Assembly (NCBI GenBank): GCA_034440575.1
Contig: JAOTOL010001433.1
Location: forward strand, 816,001 to 880,000
Direction: 5' to 3'
From: Imbricaverruca yamaguchii
Taxonomy: Eukaryota > Arthropoda > Thecostraca > Neoverrucidae
DNA: 64,000 nt
Shown: one piece after another, positions 46,049 to 56,929 of the stretch
How positions within the stretch are numbered: the stretch's first letter is position 1
Layout: each line of letters starts with the position of its first letter
The notes under the pieces: model-generated
Seen by the model: the letters and a program-made list of their open reading frames with translations, nothing else
Told to the model about the DNA's origin: nothing
Database searches by the model: none
Program-made: the position numbers and the translations under genes

Positions 46049-48910
46049 TCATGGCGGTGGGCACAAGTCATGTGACTGGGGTCACTGTTCAAACTGCTAG
46101 GGTCGGCGGGACGCCTGGTGCGCTGGGGCGCCACGCCCCATGCGTGACTAAGAAGAGCGTCGCCCCTCATGGTGAACTCGCCAAACCTATTTGCTCTCTC
46201 CAGATACTACGCATCTGAATACTCCATTTCGTTGTTGCTGTTGGACCGCTTCGGTCACGTTGTCCTACTAAATTATACTACATACTACAGTTTTGTCCAT
46301 TATTTTTGCCGATCCCTTATCGCGCAATAGCAGTGTCATCTGTGCGGCTAGACGTTAGATCCTCCGCCAAGCAACGCCAAGTGGAACGTACATTTTGGTA
46401 TATTTAGCAAGCCTCTTAGGTCGGCGGGTACCCATGCCCAGGACGAGTACGTATGGTCCCTCGGGCGGTGCCCGGGGCGAGCTATGGTCCGGGGGCCCAC
46501 GCGACACCGCAACATTGGTAAATACGCGCGACTCGTTTAACTTATTTAACCATAAAAAATTTAAAAGAAGATTATTTTTGGGAATTAAAAAATCTAAAAA
46601 TAAAAAAAAAAAAAAACAAAAAACATAAAAAACATGTTTTGTATTGAGGTCCCCGGTGAGATTTTTGTAACCATGCCTCGGAACCCAGGGGGGGCGTGGG
46701 TGTCCCCCGGGGCCCTGCGGGTGTGCCATGCGGGTATGCCCCCAGTAGACGTCCCACGTACTGTCGACGCAGCGCTCCCCATCCGTCTTTTTGCCGGAAA
46801 TCTGGGCTTCTTGTTGAGATCCGAGTTAAAATCATAAACTTTGACTTGATGTCGCTCGCCCCGCTAAAATGGTGCCCAACCTACCAGACAAATGCCGCGT
46901 TGCACCAAATTTCCTGGTCTGTCCTTGTTTCTGCCAGGTGATTCTTAATGTTTCTTTTGATAAAAATGTACTAGCATCCCTTAGGGTCATGCATATTTGC
47001 CCATTGGAGCTGTGATCTGCACGTGATGCATCCTTGTGCATTGCATTCTTGCATGTTAATAGTTGGTGAATCATAAATTAGACTAGTTTTCTCGATCTGA
47101 ACGGATGAATTGCTTCGAGGTAATGATCCGAATATGTTGTCGAGTATGACAGACGGTAGGTATACCCTTCTGGTTTTATCGTTTCTGTTGTAACCTCCCA
47201 CCCAGATTTTGCAAATAGTACTTAAACAGAGTGGGCAAACTATTGCGCACACCTCCGACCATTCATTGTAGAATCATTGGTGTAAAGCTTGTGTCGTCAG
47301 GTTGGGTTTGGTTACTGACCTGCCATGATTATTCGGGAATCTGTTCGGGCATATTTCGGCAGATTTCGTCCTTTTCAAGCTTGAGTCCAAATATATGGCG
47401 AAATATGCATGCCACACTCTTGATCTACGTATCATCACTTGTTTCCATTACATTTTCAGATGGGTCGCATGATCCTATAACATTCACAAGCTCCTGTGCA
47501 GGTTAGGTCGAGTCATCAAGGGTGAATGTTGGGATTTGGCTCTTGGGTCCCAAGCGCATAATATTGGACCACGGAGGGCAAAAATGAACGCTAAATTCGA
47601 ATTCGGCACTAAAAATCACTCTGGTTTGGATCGCTTTTGGTGCACTGGTTTTTGACCTTTGCTGACCAGAGATCAACACAGGCGCATTGGGTCAGAGAGG
47701 ATCAAGGCTGCTTCTGAAGTAATCATGGGCATTTATTTCGAATTCAGCGTTCATATTTTTTTCCACAGGGCCGCAAGTTGCTTTATGGTACCAAAAATGT
47801 GACCCGCCTATGGACCCCGCGCGAATAAACATCAACTGCACAGGAGCGTGTGGACGTCATGGGGGAATGTGAACTCTCATTTAACTTTTATTGAATCTGG
47901 GACACGCGAGGTGTATTTCAATCTGATATCATGCATAGCTCACCATCTATTTGGGTCCGAGCTTGAAGAAATGCCGAAGAATCGCCTGACCTGACCTGAC
48001 ATGACCTGACAAACTTCATACCAAAATATTTGCAATGAATGCCCGCAAGTCTGTGCAGGCATGTTTTGTGTTGCATTTTATTTAGCCATTTCTGTAATAT
48101 GCTGGATTCAGTCATTTCTGTACTATGCTGGACATTGCACAGGCAAGATACTTGTCAGAAGCCCCAAACACATTGCCTAACATCCGAAAGTGCCACTCCC
48201 CCCTACCACCAGACGTTCAGCCACGCCTGCAGACTACTGGGTGAGCGATTCCCGATAACGATTTAGTTCATGCAATTCCAGGCTCTGTGTATCCGATCTG
48301 AATATTGTATAGTTTACATCAGGCGCGCGCGTTTATTGGGCCCTCAATGCTAACAAATCGCTGCCATTTGTACTTGCATATCCATTACTTGGGATTTACT
48401 ATCAGGCGAGTTCTCTCTCCATGTGGAAGAAACTTGCGAAATGGGTTGCACATGATATGCGCAACCTTGAAGCTGAGATAGATGTCATTTGGGAAGGCAT
48501 GAGTTTTGTACCATAAGGCTACCTACCAAACTCTCCGTAGTAAACACCGTTGTTTTTTATTGATTGGAACACTCTTTATTTTAGTTCATTATTTGCGATG
48601 TTATCTTGCTATTTATTTCTTATTTATCCCTTATGTACTATATCGTAGTGTATTTCAATCCAGCTCATTCCAAGCAAAAGCAATCATTTCCTGCATCAAG
48701 GGCCATGCACCGTAATACTTAGAGAATTTGATTTGGACCTGGATCAAAATATACCAAAGCTACGAATCACCAGAATTTCTTGCCTGCAGTCTCGCCCCTG
48801 CCGTGTCGGTCTGCCCATTCGTGGTTGGGTGTCGCTTGGTGCGCGAGCTACACGACGCCGCCAACACGCCTCGTGTTGGCGGCGCACTCGGTCCGTGCTA
48901 AGACGGCACG
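46049..48910. other. Unique intron sequence, AT-rich
   Basis: An A-rich stretch at 46590-46630 and a diverged inverted repeat around AATGAACGCTAAATTCGAAT (47584-47603) and TCGAATTCAGCGTTCAT (47740-47756). No exon recognised. Confidence 0.5.
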
Positions 48911-49260
48911 CCGGCAATACACTGGTCTCTGGTCTCTGGCCTCTGGCCTCTGGCCGCAGCGAGACAGCCGCATGTCGGCAATCCACTAACTAGGCTCTGG
49001 CCTCTGGCTTCTGGCCTCTCGCCGCAGCGAGACAGCTGCATGTCGGCAATACACTGGCCTCTGGCCTCTGGCTCTGGCGCAGCGAGACAGCTGCATGTCG
49101 GCAATACACTGGCCTCTGGCCTCTGGCATCTGGCTGCAGCGAGACAGCAGCACGCCGGCACTCCTTTGACTGGCCTCTGGCCTCTGGCCTCTGGTTGCAG
49201 CGAGACGGCAGCACGCCGACAATCCTGTGAGCTCTGGCCTCTGGCATCTGGCCGCAGCGA
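48911..49260. repeat. Tandem repeat of about 56 bp with nested 7-bp CTCTGGC
   Basis: About six units: GCAGCGAGACAGCTGCATGT, CGGCAATACACTGG, then two to four CTCTGGC copies. Confidence 0.93.
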
Positions 49261-49386
49261 TTGCCCTCGGATCATTCCAGTCGGCGTGTGACCACAGTTA
49301 TCGATCGTACTGTGTGCGCCCGGGCAACACACCGCCGCTATCTACCGGCGCTATTGCCACCCCGAGCTTGGCCTGGGTACACCAGT

Positions 49387-49583
49387 CATAGGGGTCGCCA
49401 CGGAGAGTGGGTGGGGGAGGAGTTCCGGGGGCAGTTTACCCGCCCACTTCAAAACACCGCGGGTTGAATTCGGCGACTTCTCGTTTCGCTTAGCTAAGCT
49501 TTGCAGAAATCGGGGCAAAAAGCTTGACTCTTGCCCCCTCTCCGCCCCCGCCCACCAGCCTCGAAGGTCTGGCGACGCCACTG
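49387..49583. mobile_element. Possible hAT-like MITE
   Basis: Right end CTGGCGACGCCACTG and left end CATAGGGGTCGCCAC are roughly inverted, with a pyrimidine-rich region near the right end. No 8-bp TSD was found. Confidence 0.35.
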
Positions 49584-50027
49584 ATGGACGTCAACAGGTG
49601 ACGGCGTTACTGCGGTTACGACGCGCTCGTCTTCGAGGCTGAGGTGGACTCGACGACCAAATCGCCCGACACACGGGACAATAAAACAGATTGGAATATG
49701 TCGGCTTGGATAGAGTGCTTATAGCGTGTAATTGATTTACTTTTGTCTGTGGGTGGCGGTCGATTCTCCGATAGAATCCTCATTACTTGACCCGTCGCGA
49801 ATGGCTTGACCTGCCACATGGCTACAATAAATGGAATCACGTCCAGTTTCCACCATGTTTAATGCACGCTCGTTTTGCCTTTTCATTTTTCCCTGTTCCA
49901 GTGTCCACGGCCCATTTTCTATGCACCGAGGAAATACAAATTCCAAACAGAAACGCGCGATCAAATTTACCCTGTGAGATTGAAGTATCTGACTTCCATC
50001 ACCGGCGGTCAACACCGGCTTCCAGAC
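49584..50027. other. Unique intron sequence
   Basis: Nothing recognised. Confidence 0.5.
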
Positions 50028-50205
50028 GCAAAAAGTGTCGCTTTATAATCGTATCACCAGGCCATGCCCCCTACCAGACGTCAAACGTGTCGCTTTATAA
50101 TCGTATCACCAGGCCATGCTTCCTACCAGACGTCAAACGTGTCTATACAATCGTATCACTAGGCCATGCCTCCTTCCAGACGTGAAACGTGTCGATTTAT
50201 TCCCT
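50028..50205. repeat. Three-to-four-copy repeat, about 59 bp
   Basis: Shared words AACGTGTCGCTTTATAATCG, TATCACCAGGCCATG and CTACCAGACGTC. Confidence 0.9.
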
Positions 50206-50311
50206 CATCGAGTCATGCCACGCATCGGATGCATGCTGTATCAGCAACGCGGCAAAACAATTTGCAAAAGGGCAGTGTACAACATTTGCCAATGGCTGTA
50301 GCTAGCGCCAT

Positions 50312-50420
50312 GTCTAGAGTGTACTTTACTAGCTATGACCAACAAAGGTAATGCACAGCTTAAAAGTCTAGAGCGTGCTTTACTACCTATGGCTAGCAAA
50401 AGTAATGCACAGCTTAAAAG
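50312..50420. repeat. 54-bp direct duplication
   Basis: Two copies beginning GTCTAGAG and ending GGTAATGCACAGCTTAAAA or AGTAATGCACAGCTTAAAA. Confidence 0.88.
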
Positions 50421-50840
50421 TAGTTTGAAACAGAAATTGGGAAAGCGATAGTCTGCATATTTTTAAGCTCCAGTCTCAGCCGCATGGATTTCCTGCTGAC
50501 TGATGGCTAGTAACATTTGCATGCATATTGACGTTCTACTCAACATCCATCACAAACGGAGACGGTCCCCATACACAAAATTGCTGAGGTAACACTGGTT
50601 AAATACCATTGGTGCGAAATATAATTCAAGCTTGTGGATACACAGCTATTAACAATGTAGCACGAACGAAAAGCAAGTGATGTTATACCAGGACGAAATA
50701 ACATCAGCCCAACTGTAAAACAGCCACAGACAGCACACCATCACACATATATCTTATCGGCATGGGAGGAACCGTTGCGCTGAGAAGTATTGCAGCTGCC
50801 ATGATAGGCACCAGAGCCTGACTGAACATGCCGTTGCACC
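50421..50840. other. Unique intron sequence
   Basis: Nothing recognised. Confidence 0.5.
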
Positions 50841-50844
50841 ATGC

Positions 50845-51140
50845 TGCTGCACACCGTTCGTCGTAGGCATGTTTGTTTGTTTGTTTTGGGGTGTTCTCGA
50901 GACATTTTATTCACGATCACGGCTAATGGCACCGCCCACGCTGTTTCGCCGGTGGGCCGCGAGATTGGGAAATGTCCCGAGTGGTGTGAGTGTCGAACCC
51001 GAGACCTTTGGCACCCAGAGCTCAACACCTTAACCACTCGGCCATCTCCGCCCCATCGTAGGCATAGTGCTTCACACCGCTCATCGTAGGCATACTGCTG
51101 CACACCGCTAGTCCCAGGCGCACTGCTGCACACCGCTCTC
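50845..51140. repeat. About 28-bp repeat interrupted by a SINE
   Basis: About four copies of CTGCTGCACACCGCTCATCG with TAGGCATA; the SINE at 50871 splits the first from the rest. Confidence 0.8.
50871..51055 (-). mobile_element. Ser/Leu-type SINE, minus strand, perfect TSD
   Basis: On the minus strand: GGGGCGGAGATGGCCGAGTG, box B TCGGGTTCGACAC, GGTGCCATTAGCCGTGATCG, A-rich end with CAAAC repeats. TCGTAGGCAT at 50861-50870 and 51056-51065. It lies about 300 bp upstream of the second aquaporin exon. Confidence 0.93.
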
Positions 51141-51353
51141 TATACTTGCCGTCCGTGACGTTCCATTGTTCGCCCGTTAGCCGTTGTGGTTGTAAAACTG
51201 GTGCGAGATGGGTGTGAAATGACCAGGTCTGGTCGGCGCGCCGTAAAGCTGTAAAGCCCGGCGCCTCGCCGGCCGCCGTGTGTCCGTGTTTGTCCGCTGC
51301 GTCTGCGGCACACGTGTCGCCGTACCTTACCCGGCCGCTGACCTGACCCACAG

Positions 51354-51563
51354 GTGCTGACCCCGGAGGAGGTGCAGGGCTCGCTCGGCATGACCACCGT
51401 CAGCGGCAAGCTGTCGCCGTTCCAGGGCTTCGGCGTCGAGCTGTTCATCACGTTCGTGCTGGTGTTCGTCGTGTTCGGCGTGTGCGACGAGGCTCGCACC
51501 GACGTCACCGGCTCGGCCCCGCTCGCCATCGGCCTCTCCATCACCGCCTGCCACCTGGGCGCC
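51354..51563 (+). CDS. AQP: Aquaporin, internal exon (loop C to TM5)
   Basis: This 70-codon exon continues the aquaporin from 37088. It begins [14 protein letters not shown], which joins naturally after ALLK in arthropod aquaporins. TM4 follows ([19 protein letters not shown]), then [18 protein letters not shown] and the end ITACHLGA. The His in CHLGA aligns with the aromatic/arginine-filter His of AQP1, which points to a water-selective channel rather than a glyceroporin. The acceptor is CTGACCCACAG, with a branch-point-like CTGAC close upstream, and the donor is GTGAGT. Both junctions are phase 0. The following exon, expected to start near the second NPA box, was not recognised in the remaining 12 kb. 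Third positions are strongly G/C-rich, as in the first exon. Confidence 0.93.
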
Positions 51564-51570
51564 GTGAGTG

Positions 51571-52800
51571 CCACTACCCCGAGTGTCGAGTTCCACCGCC
51601 CCGAGTGTCGAGTTCCACTACCCCGAGTGTCGGGTTCCACTACCCCGAGTGTCGAGTTCCACTACCATGAGTGTCGGGTTCCACTACCCTGAGTGTCGAG
51701 TTCCACTACCATGAGTGTCGAGTTCCACTACCCTGAGTGTCGAGGTGTCGAGTTCCACTACCCTGAGTGTCGAGTTCCACTACCCTGAGTGTCGAGTTCC
51801 ACTACCCTGAGTGTCGGGTTCCACTACCCTGAGTGTCGAGTTCCACTAGTGTCGGGTTCCACTCCTGAGTGTCGGGTTCCACTACCCTGAGTGTCGGGTT
51901 CCACCGCCCCGAGTGTCGGGTTCCACTACCCTGAGTGTCTGGTTCCACTACCCTGAGTGTCGGGTTCCACCGCCCCGAGTGTCGAGTTCCACTACCCTGA
52001 GTGTCGAGTTCCACTACCCTGAGTGTCGTGTTCCACTACCCTGAGTGTCGGGTTCCACTACCCTGAGTGTCGAGTTCCACTACCCTGAGTGTCGGGTTCC
52101 ACTACCCTGAGTGTCGGGTTCCACTACCCTGAGTGTCGAGTTCCACTACCCTGAGTGTCGTGTTCCACTACCCTGAGTGTCGGGTTCCACTACCCCGAGT
52201 GTCGTGTTCCACTACCCTGAGTGTCGAGTTCCACTACCCTGAGGTGTCGAGTTCCACTACCCTAAGTGTCGAGTTCCACTACCCTGAGTTGTTCCACTAC
52301 CCCTGAGTGTCTGAGTGTGAGTTCCACTACCCTGAGTGTCGAGTTCCACTACCCTGAGTGTTGAGTTCCACTACCCTGAGTGTCGAGTTCCACCGCCCCG
52401 AGTTCCACTACCCTGAGTGTCGAGTTCCACTACCCTGAGTGTCGAGTTCCACTACCATGAGTGTCGAGTTCCACTACCTGAGTTTGAGTTGAGTTCCACT
52501 ACCTGTTCCACTACCCTGAGTGTCGAGTTCCACTACCCCGAGTGTTGAGCTCCACTACCATGAGTGTCGAGTTCCACCGCCCTGAGTGTTGAGCTCCACT
52601 ACCCTGAGTGTCGAGTTCCACTACCCTGAGTGTCGAGTTCCACCACCCTGAGTGTTGAGCTCCACCACCCTAAGTGCCTTTGAATCGAGTTCCTCGGCCG
52701 TGAGCTTCATTGCATGGGTGCTATGAGTTCCACCGGCTGAGCCTAGAGTTCCACCACCCGAGTCTCGAATTCCTCCGTCTGAGTTCCACCGCCCGGGTTC
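51571..52800. repeat. Large 22-bp minisatellite at the start of an aquaporin intron
   Basis: More than fifty copies of CCACTACCCTGAGTGTCGAG plus TT, beginning within ten bases of the GTGAGT donor at 51564. Variants include GGGTTCC, CACCGCCCCGAG and GTTGAGCTCC. A degenerate tail (GGTACCGTGAGTTCCGCTGC) reaches about 53000. Confidence 0.96.
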
Positions 52801-53407
52801 GTGAATTCTGCACCTCAGTAGCGTCTCTAAGTTCTGAAATTATAGTGGAGACCCATACCGAATGACAATTATTTTGACGCCATTTTTTTCTTTTTGACAT
52901 CATTCAGTTCCACTGTTCCACTGTTCCACATTCAGTTCCACTGCCCGGGTACCGTGAGTTCCGCTGCCCAGGTACCGTGAGTTCCGCTGCCCGGGTTCCT
53001 CTCCGGTGGAGCAGATCCCCACGCCAGCGCATTCTCTGTGCTGGCGCGCACGTGTGACCCGTGTTGCGCCCGAACCAAAAAACATCAATCATAGTGAAAT
53101 GACCATTGTGACCAGCCATTATCCGAGCTGTGGAAGGTATGTCGGCATCGGCAGCAACACAACTGCAGCTACTGGCCACCAAAGGGCATGAAGCTGTGCT
53201 GTGCCACAAGCCTGGGTTGACTATTAAAAGCCGTTTTTATCACACACGCGTTTCAAATGCAGCGCTGGGGATGGCAGCATTGCACACTGCCCAGCGCAAA
53301 GACGACCGGCGCAACAAATTCGACATCATCCCCGCTGGCGTTGCACGGCGACAAGAAACCCAACAACACTAACGGCTCTACGCGTCTGTATGCGGAGTGG
53401 AGCCACT
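52801..53407. other. Unique intron sequence
   Basis: No aquaporin exon found. Confidence 0.5.
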
Positions 53408-53415
53408 TGTGCATC

Positions 53416-53725
53416 CATAGGCGCACCGGAGGGGCCCCCCATGAGACCAAAGTGCCCTTTTGGCCAAAAGTGCCCTTTTTACCGAAAAGTGCCCTCTTGG
53501 CCGGAATGTCCCAAATTTAGCCCAAAAATCACCTGCCTTATGTGCCCCGCCTGTGTCAAAGGTGCCCTTTGGGCCCAAAACTGCCCTTTTGGCCAAACAT
53601 TTTTTCACGCCCCCCCGGTCAACAGACCTTCCAGTGTGCCCCGGGCCGCAAAGTGCCCTTTTGGAGCCGACCAAGTGCCATTTTCGGTCCGGGCCCCCCA
53701 TGGAAAAATCCTGGGTGCGCGCCTG
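53416..53725. mobile_element. Non-autonomous hAT-like element with GTGCCCTTTT repeats
   Basis: About 310 bp. Ends CATAGGCGCACCGGAGG and ATCCTGGGTGCGCGCCTG are roughly inverted, with 7-of-8 flanks TGTGCATC (53408-53415) and CGTGCATC (53726-53733). The interior has many AAGTGCCCTTTTGGCC-like words. Confidence 0.7.
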
Positions 53726-53733
53726 CGTGCATC

Positions 53734-54535
53734 AAGTGGATCAGAAGGCCAAGTGTACGGATAAGCGGCTGTGCGGGCGTCGTGCCCACCTGGCGCACAG
53801 CGCGACACCTGTGCCACTCAATAGAGGCGCATCCTACAGCCACCTCCGCATCGCGATGCGCCACGCCGTGCTACAGCACTCCATTCCGTTTCAAAGTCGG
53901 ATCACCCACGGTAGAAGGAACAGGGAAGAGGGAGGCGGTACGTTATCCTTGGACCTTCACAACGGCTGAGCTCTTGGGATGGGGATAGATGGGATTGTTG
54001 TGTGCTGTTTCCCGCATTATGGAGAGGAGTCGGGGACTGATCGCGGCTATTTTGCGTCCGGCAGAGCGTGTTTAGCTACGAGACCGGCCGTTTCGGACGT
54101 CGTTAGGTGGTGGGGAGGGGGGCAGTGTCTCTCACGGACAGAGCAGCCCAGAGTGGCGGCGAGCTGGACTAGCACGCCAGCAGCCCGCAGTGTGCCTGGA
54201 GGGGGGGGGGCTGCCAACACTCCGCGGACCGAGACGACCACCAACATGCGTGGGCGGAGGGGCGGGGTCCACGCACCCCACTGTCCGACGAACTGGGTCA
54301 AAGTCGCTGCGACCGCCGCCACTCCGAGAACCGGCCGCGTCACGGGAAGTCCTCACCGCGACTGGGGACGAAAATCTGCCTGCGGCGGCTCCGAACCGCC
54401 TCGGGCCAGTCGGAACCGCACGCCGCGAGCGGAATGGCGGCACGGTCGGTGTTTTGACGAGGTCATGTGCGGCTTCCCACGGCCACGGTCACGCCGTAAT
54501 GACATGCCCATCAACTCTGAATCATTTCCACCTTG
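53734..54535. other. Unique GC-rich sequence
   Basis: Overlapping frames on both strands; none recognised. Confidence 0.45.
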
Positions 54536-54642
54536 GGCTTCGGGAAGTCCCGCCCCGGGGTCCGGCAAGTCTCGCCTCCAGGCTCCAGCAAGCCCCGCCT
54601 CTAGACTCTGGCAAGTCTCTCCTACAGATTCCAGCGAGTCTC
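54536..54642. repeat. Short degenerate repeat, about 25 bp
   Basis: Four to five copies of TCCGGCAAGTCTCGCCTCCA-type units leading into the hairpin. Confidence 0.75.
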
Positions 54643-54694
54643 GCGGGGGTGTGTTGTGATGGTGACAGCCGTCGCCATCACAACACACCCCCGC
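54643..54694. other. 24-bp-arm hairpin
   Basis: Arms GCGGGGGTGTGTTGTGATGG plus TGAC (54643-54666) and 54671-54694 pair at 23 of 24 positions around a 4-nt AGCC loop. Confidence 0.92.
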
Positions 54695-55040
54695 CTGTCA
54701 CCGGGTGCGCGCCCGCCGACGGACGTTACCGTTTTCGTTGCGCGCGTGCCGCCGTTGGTGACGCGGCGCCAATGGCGACGTGACACGGCCGGCGGCCGAC
54801 GTGACACGTGTCGACGGGGCGACGTGCCCCGCTGAATGGCCGCCGGCCGTCTGGGTGACGGCCGGTCGCGGCGTGTGCGCCGTGTTTGTGTGCGTGTGTG
54901 CGGCAGGCACAGTCACGCGCATTGAGTCGGATTGTGACTCTTTGTGAGCGGCCGCTCGTTATTCGGCAGCCTGTCACCGATCACTGGCATTGATCACCGA
55001 CCACCCATCTCGACCGCCACTGATCCGCAGTACCGGTAGG
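54695..55040. other. CpG-rich spacer
   Basis: Repeated GGCGACGTGACAC-like words at 54770-54830. No gene recognised. Confidence 0.45.
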
Positions 55041-55590
55041 CAGTGACACTACTTACTGATCGCTGACTGCTGATCGCCGACTGCTGATCGTCGACTGCTG
55101 ATCGCCGACTGCTGATCGCCGACTGCTGATCGCCGACTGCTGATCGCCGACTGCTGATCGCCGACTGCTGATCGCCGACTGCTGATCGCCGACTGCTGAT
55201 CACCGACTGCTGATCACCGACTGCTGATCACCGACTGCTGATCACCGACTGCTGATCGCCTGACTGCTGATCGCCGACTGCTGATCGCCGACTGCTGATC
55301 GCCGACTGCTGATCGCCGACTGCATGACTGCTGATCGCCGACTGCTGATCGCCGACTGCTGATCGCCGACTGCTGATCACCGACTGCTGATCACCGACTG
55401 CTGATCACCGACTGCTGATCACCGACTGCTGATCACCGACTGCTGATCATTGACTGCTGATCATTGACTGCTGATCATTGACTGCTGATCATTGACTGCT
55501 GATCATTGACTGCTGATCATTGACTGCTGATCATTGACTGCTGATCATTGACTGCTGATCATTGACTGCTGATCATTGACTGCTGATCAC
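55041..55590. repeat. Minisatellite, 14-bp unit in sequence blocks
   Basis: About 39 copies of TGCTGATCGCCGAC; blocks of GATCACCGAC and finally ten or so copies of GATCATTGAC. One insertion (TGCATGAC) near 55321. Confidence 0.97.
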
Positions 55591-55670
55591 GAGCCATCCA
55601 TCACAGACTGTCGATTACCATCACCCATCACCGTGATAAAACATAGCATATATTTAGGGCTCAGTAGGGT

Positions 55671-56916
55671 CTAGCGATAGAGGGTGCTCAGTCCATACTC
55701 CAAGTTGTTGGCGGCCAGCGTAGCGACACCGCTGAGGTCGTGGAACATCTTAGAGGAAGGCCAGGCATGCTGCACCTCTGTGTGGAGCTGGTCTCTGCGG
55801 CGACATTGAAGACCTTGCCGTCCACCATGGTGGTCTGCGTGCTGTAGCGGACGACAGACGTATTCGCGACGAGCGGCTGCGGCACGCCGACGTCTGCCTT
55901 CATTCGCTGAATCTCTGCCTCGGTCAGCTCTCTGGTTCCCTTGGCGAGCTGAAGATTGACGAGCCAGCAGCAGCGCGTAGAGCCGAGGGCGGCGTACGTC
56001 CAGACCACGGCTCCGCGGCCCGTCAGCGGCCGGACTGGCACCGCAGTCGTGGCGAACATCTGCTCAGCTTGCTCAACACCAGCCCGCTCGTACGGACTGT
56101 GTGCAGACGACCCGTCCACGCCCCACCTGCGGTAGTACAGAGTAAGCTGGGCTGGTGGGTGGTCAGTCACTGTCTCCACCACATCTGCCTCCAGCTGCAG
56201 CAGACGGGCGGCCGTGTGGTCCGCAGTTGTGACTCCACCTGCCCGGTCCGGCTGCAACAGACGGGCGGCCGTGTGGTGTGGTCCAGTTTGCTGCAGCAGA
56301 CGGGCGGCCGTGTGGTGGTCCAGCAGTTGCTGCAGCTCCACCCGTGCCCGGTGTCCGGCTGCAGCAGACGGGCGGCCGTGTGGTGTGGTCCAGCAGTTGC
56401 TGCAGCTCCACCCGTGCCCGGTCCGGCTGCAGCAGACGGGCGGCCGGTGGTGTCCAGCAGTTGCTGCAGTCCACCCGTGCCCGGTCCGGCTGCAGCAGAC
56501 GGGCGGCCGTTGGTTGAAGGGCGGCCGTGTGGTCCAGCTGCGTGTGGTCCAGCGGTGCGGCTCCACCCGTGCCCGGTCCGGCTGCAACAGACGGGGCCTG
56601 TGGTGCAGACGGGCGGCCGTGTGGTCCAGCAGTTGCTGCAGCTCCACCCGTGCCCGGTCCGGCTGCAGCAGACGGGCGGCCGTGTGGTGTGGTCCAGCAG
56701 TTGCTGCAGCTCCACCCGTGCCCGGTCCGGCTGCAGCAGACGGGCGGCCGTGTGGTGTGGTCCAGCAGTTGCTGCAGCTCCACCCGTGCCCGGTCCGGCT
56801 GCAGCAGACGGGCGGCCGTGTGGTGTCAGCAGTTGCTGCAGCTCCACCCGTGCCCGGCCTGGCTGCACGGTGATGACGTCCGATGACGGCGGGCACGCTG
56901 ACTTGGCGCCGGCCAA
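55671..56916 (-). pseudogene. Unrecognised coding segment, probable 3' exon with frame break and internal repeat
   Basis: Reading the minus strand from about 56901, after a pyrimidine-rich tract that could be an acceptor, the frame SSDVITVQPGRARVELQQLL enters a 66-bp coding minisatellite (helical unit with ELQQLLDHTAARLLQ). It leaves with LEADVVETVTDHPPAQLTLY and continues about 130 residues of protein-like sequence that includes GTRELTEAEIQRMKADVG and TTMVDGKVFNVAAET. Near 55790 the convincing frame changes: the old frame stops at 55688, while the neighbouring frame gives SKMFHDLSGVATLAANNLEY and stops at TAG 55671-55673. I see no family I can name. Amino-acid composition and the unique flanks around the repeat argue for a real or once-real gene. 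A sequencing error, a pseudogene or a captured foreign gene are all possible. Confidence 0.45.
56205..56868. repeat. 66-bp minisatellite inside the minus-strand coding segment
   Basis: About ten copies, some shortened. Plus-strand words: GCAGACGGGCGGCCGTGTGG, TGTGGTCCAGCAGTTGCTGC, AGCTCCACCCGTGCCCGGTC. On the minus strand one frame gives RARVELQQLLDHTAARLLQP per 22 residues; several shortened units change the frame. Confidence 0.94.
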
Positions 56917-56929
56917 AGAGGTGTAAATA

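Larger units (their letters stand above)
37089..51353 (+). other. Aquaporin intron, 14.3 kb
   Basis: The intron runs from the GTGAGC donor at 37089 to the CACAG acceptor ending at 51353. It contains the donor-derived minisatellite, the GGTCACGTGACC array, a fold-back element, a hairpin array, a CA tract, four SINE copies plus a short SINE fragment, and several CpG-rich blocks. No other coding exon was seen inside it. Its identity as an intron rests on the phase compatibility and protein order of the two flanking exons. Confidence 0.85.
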
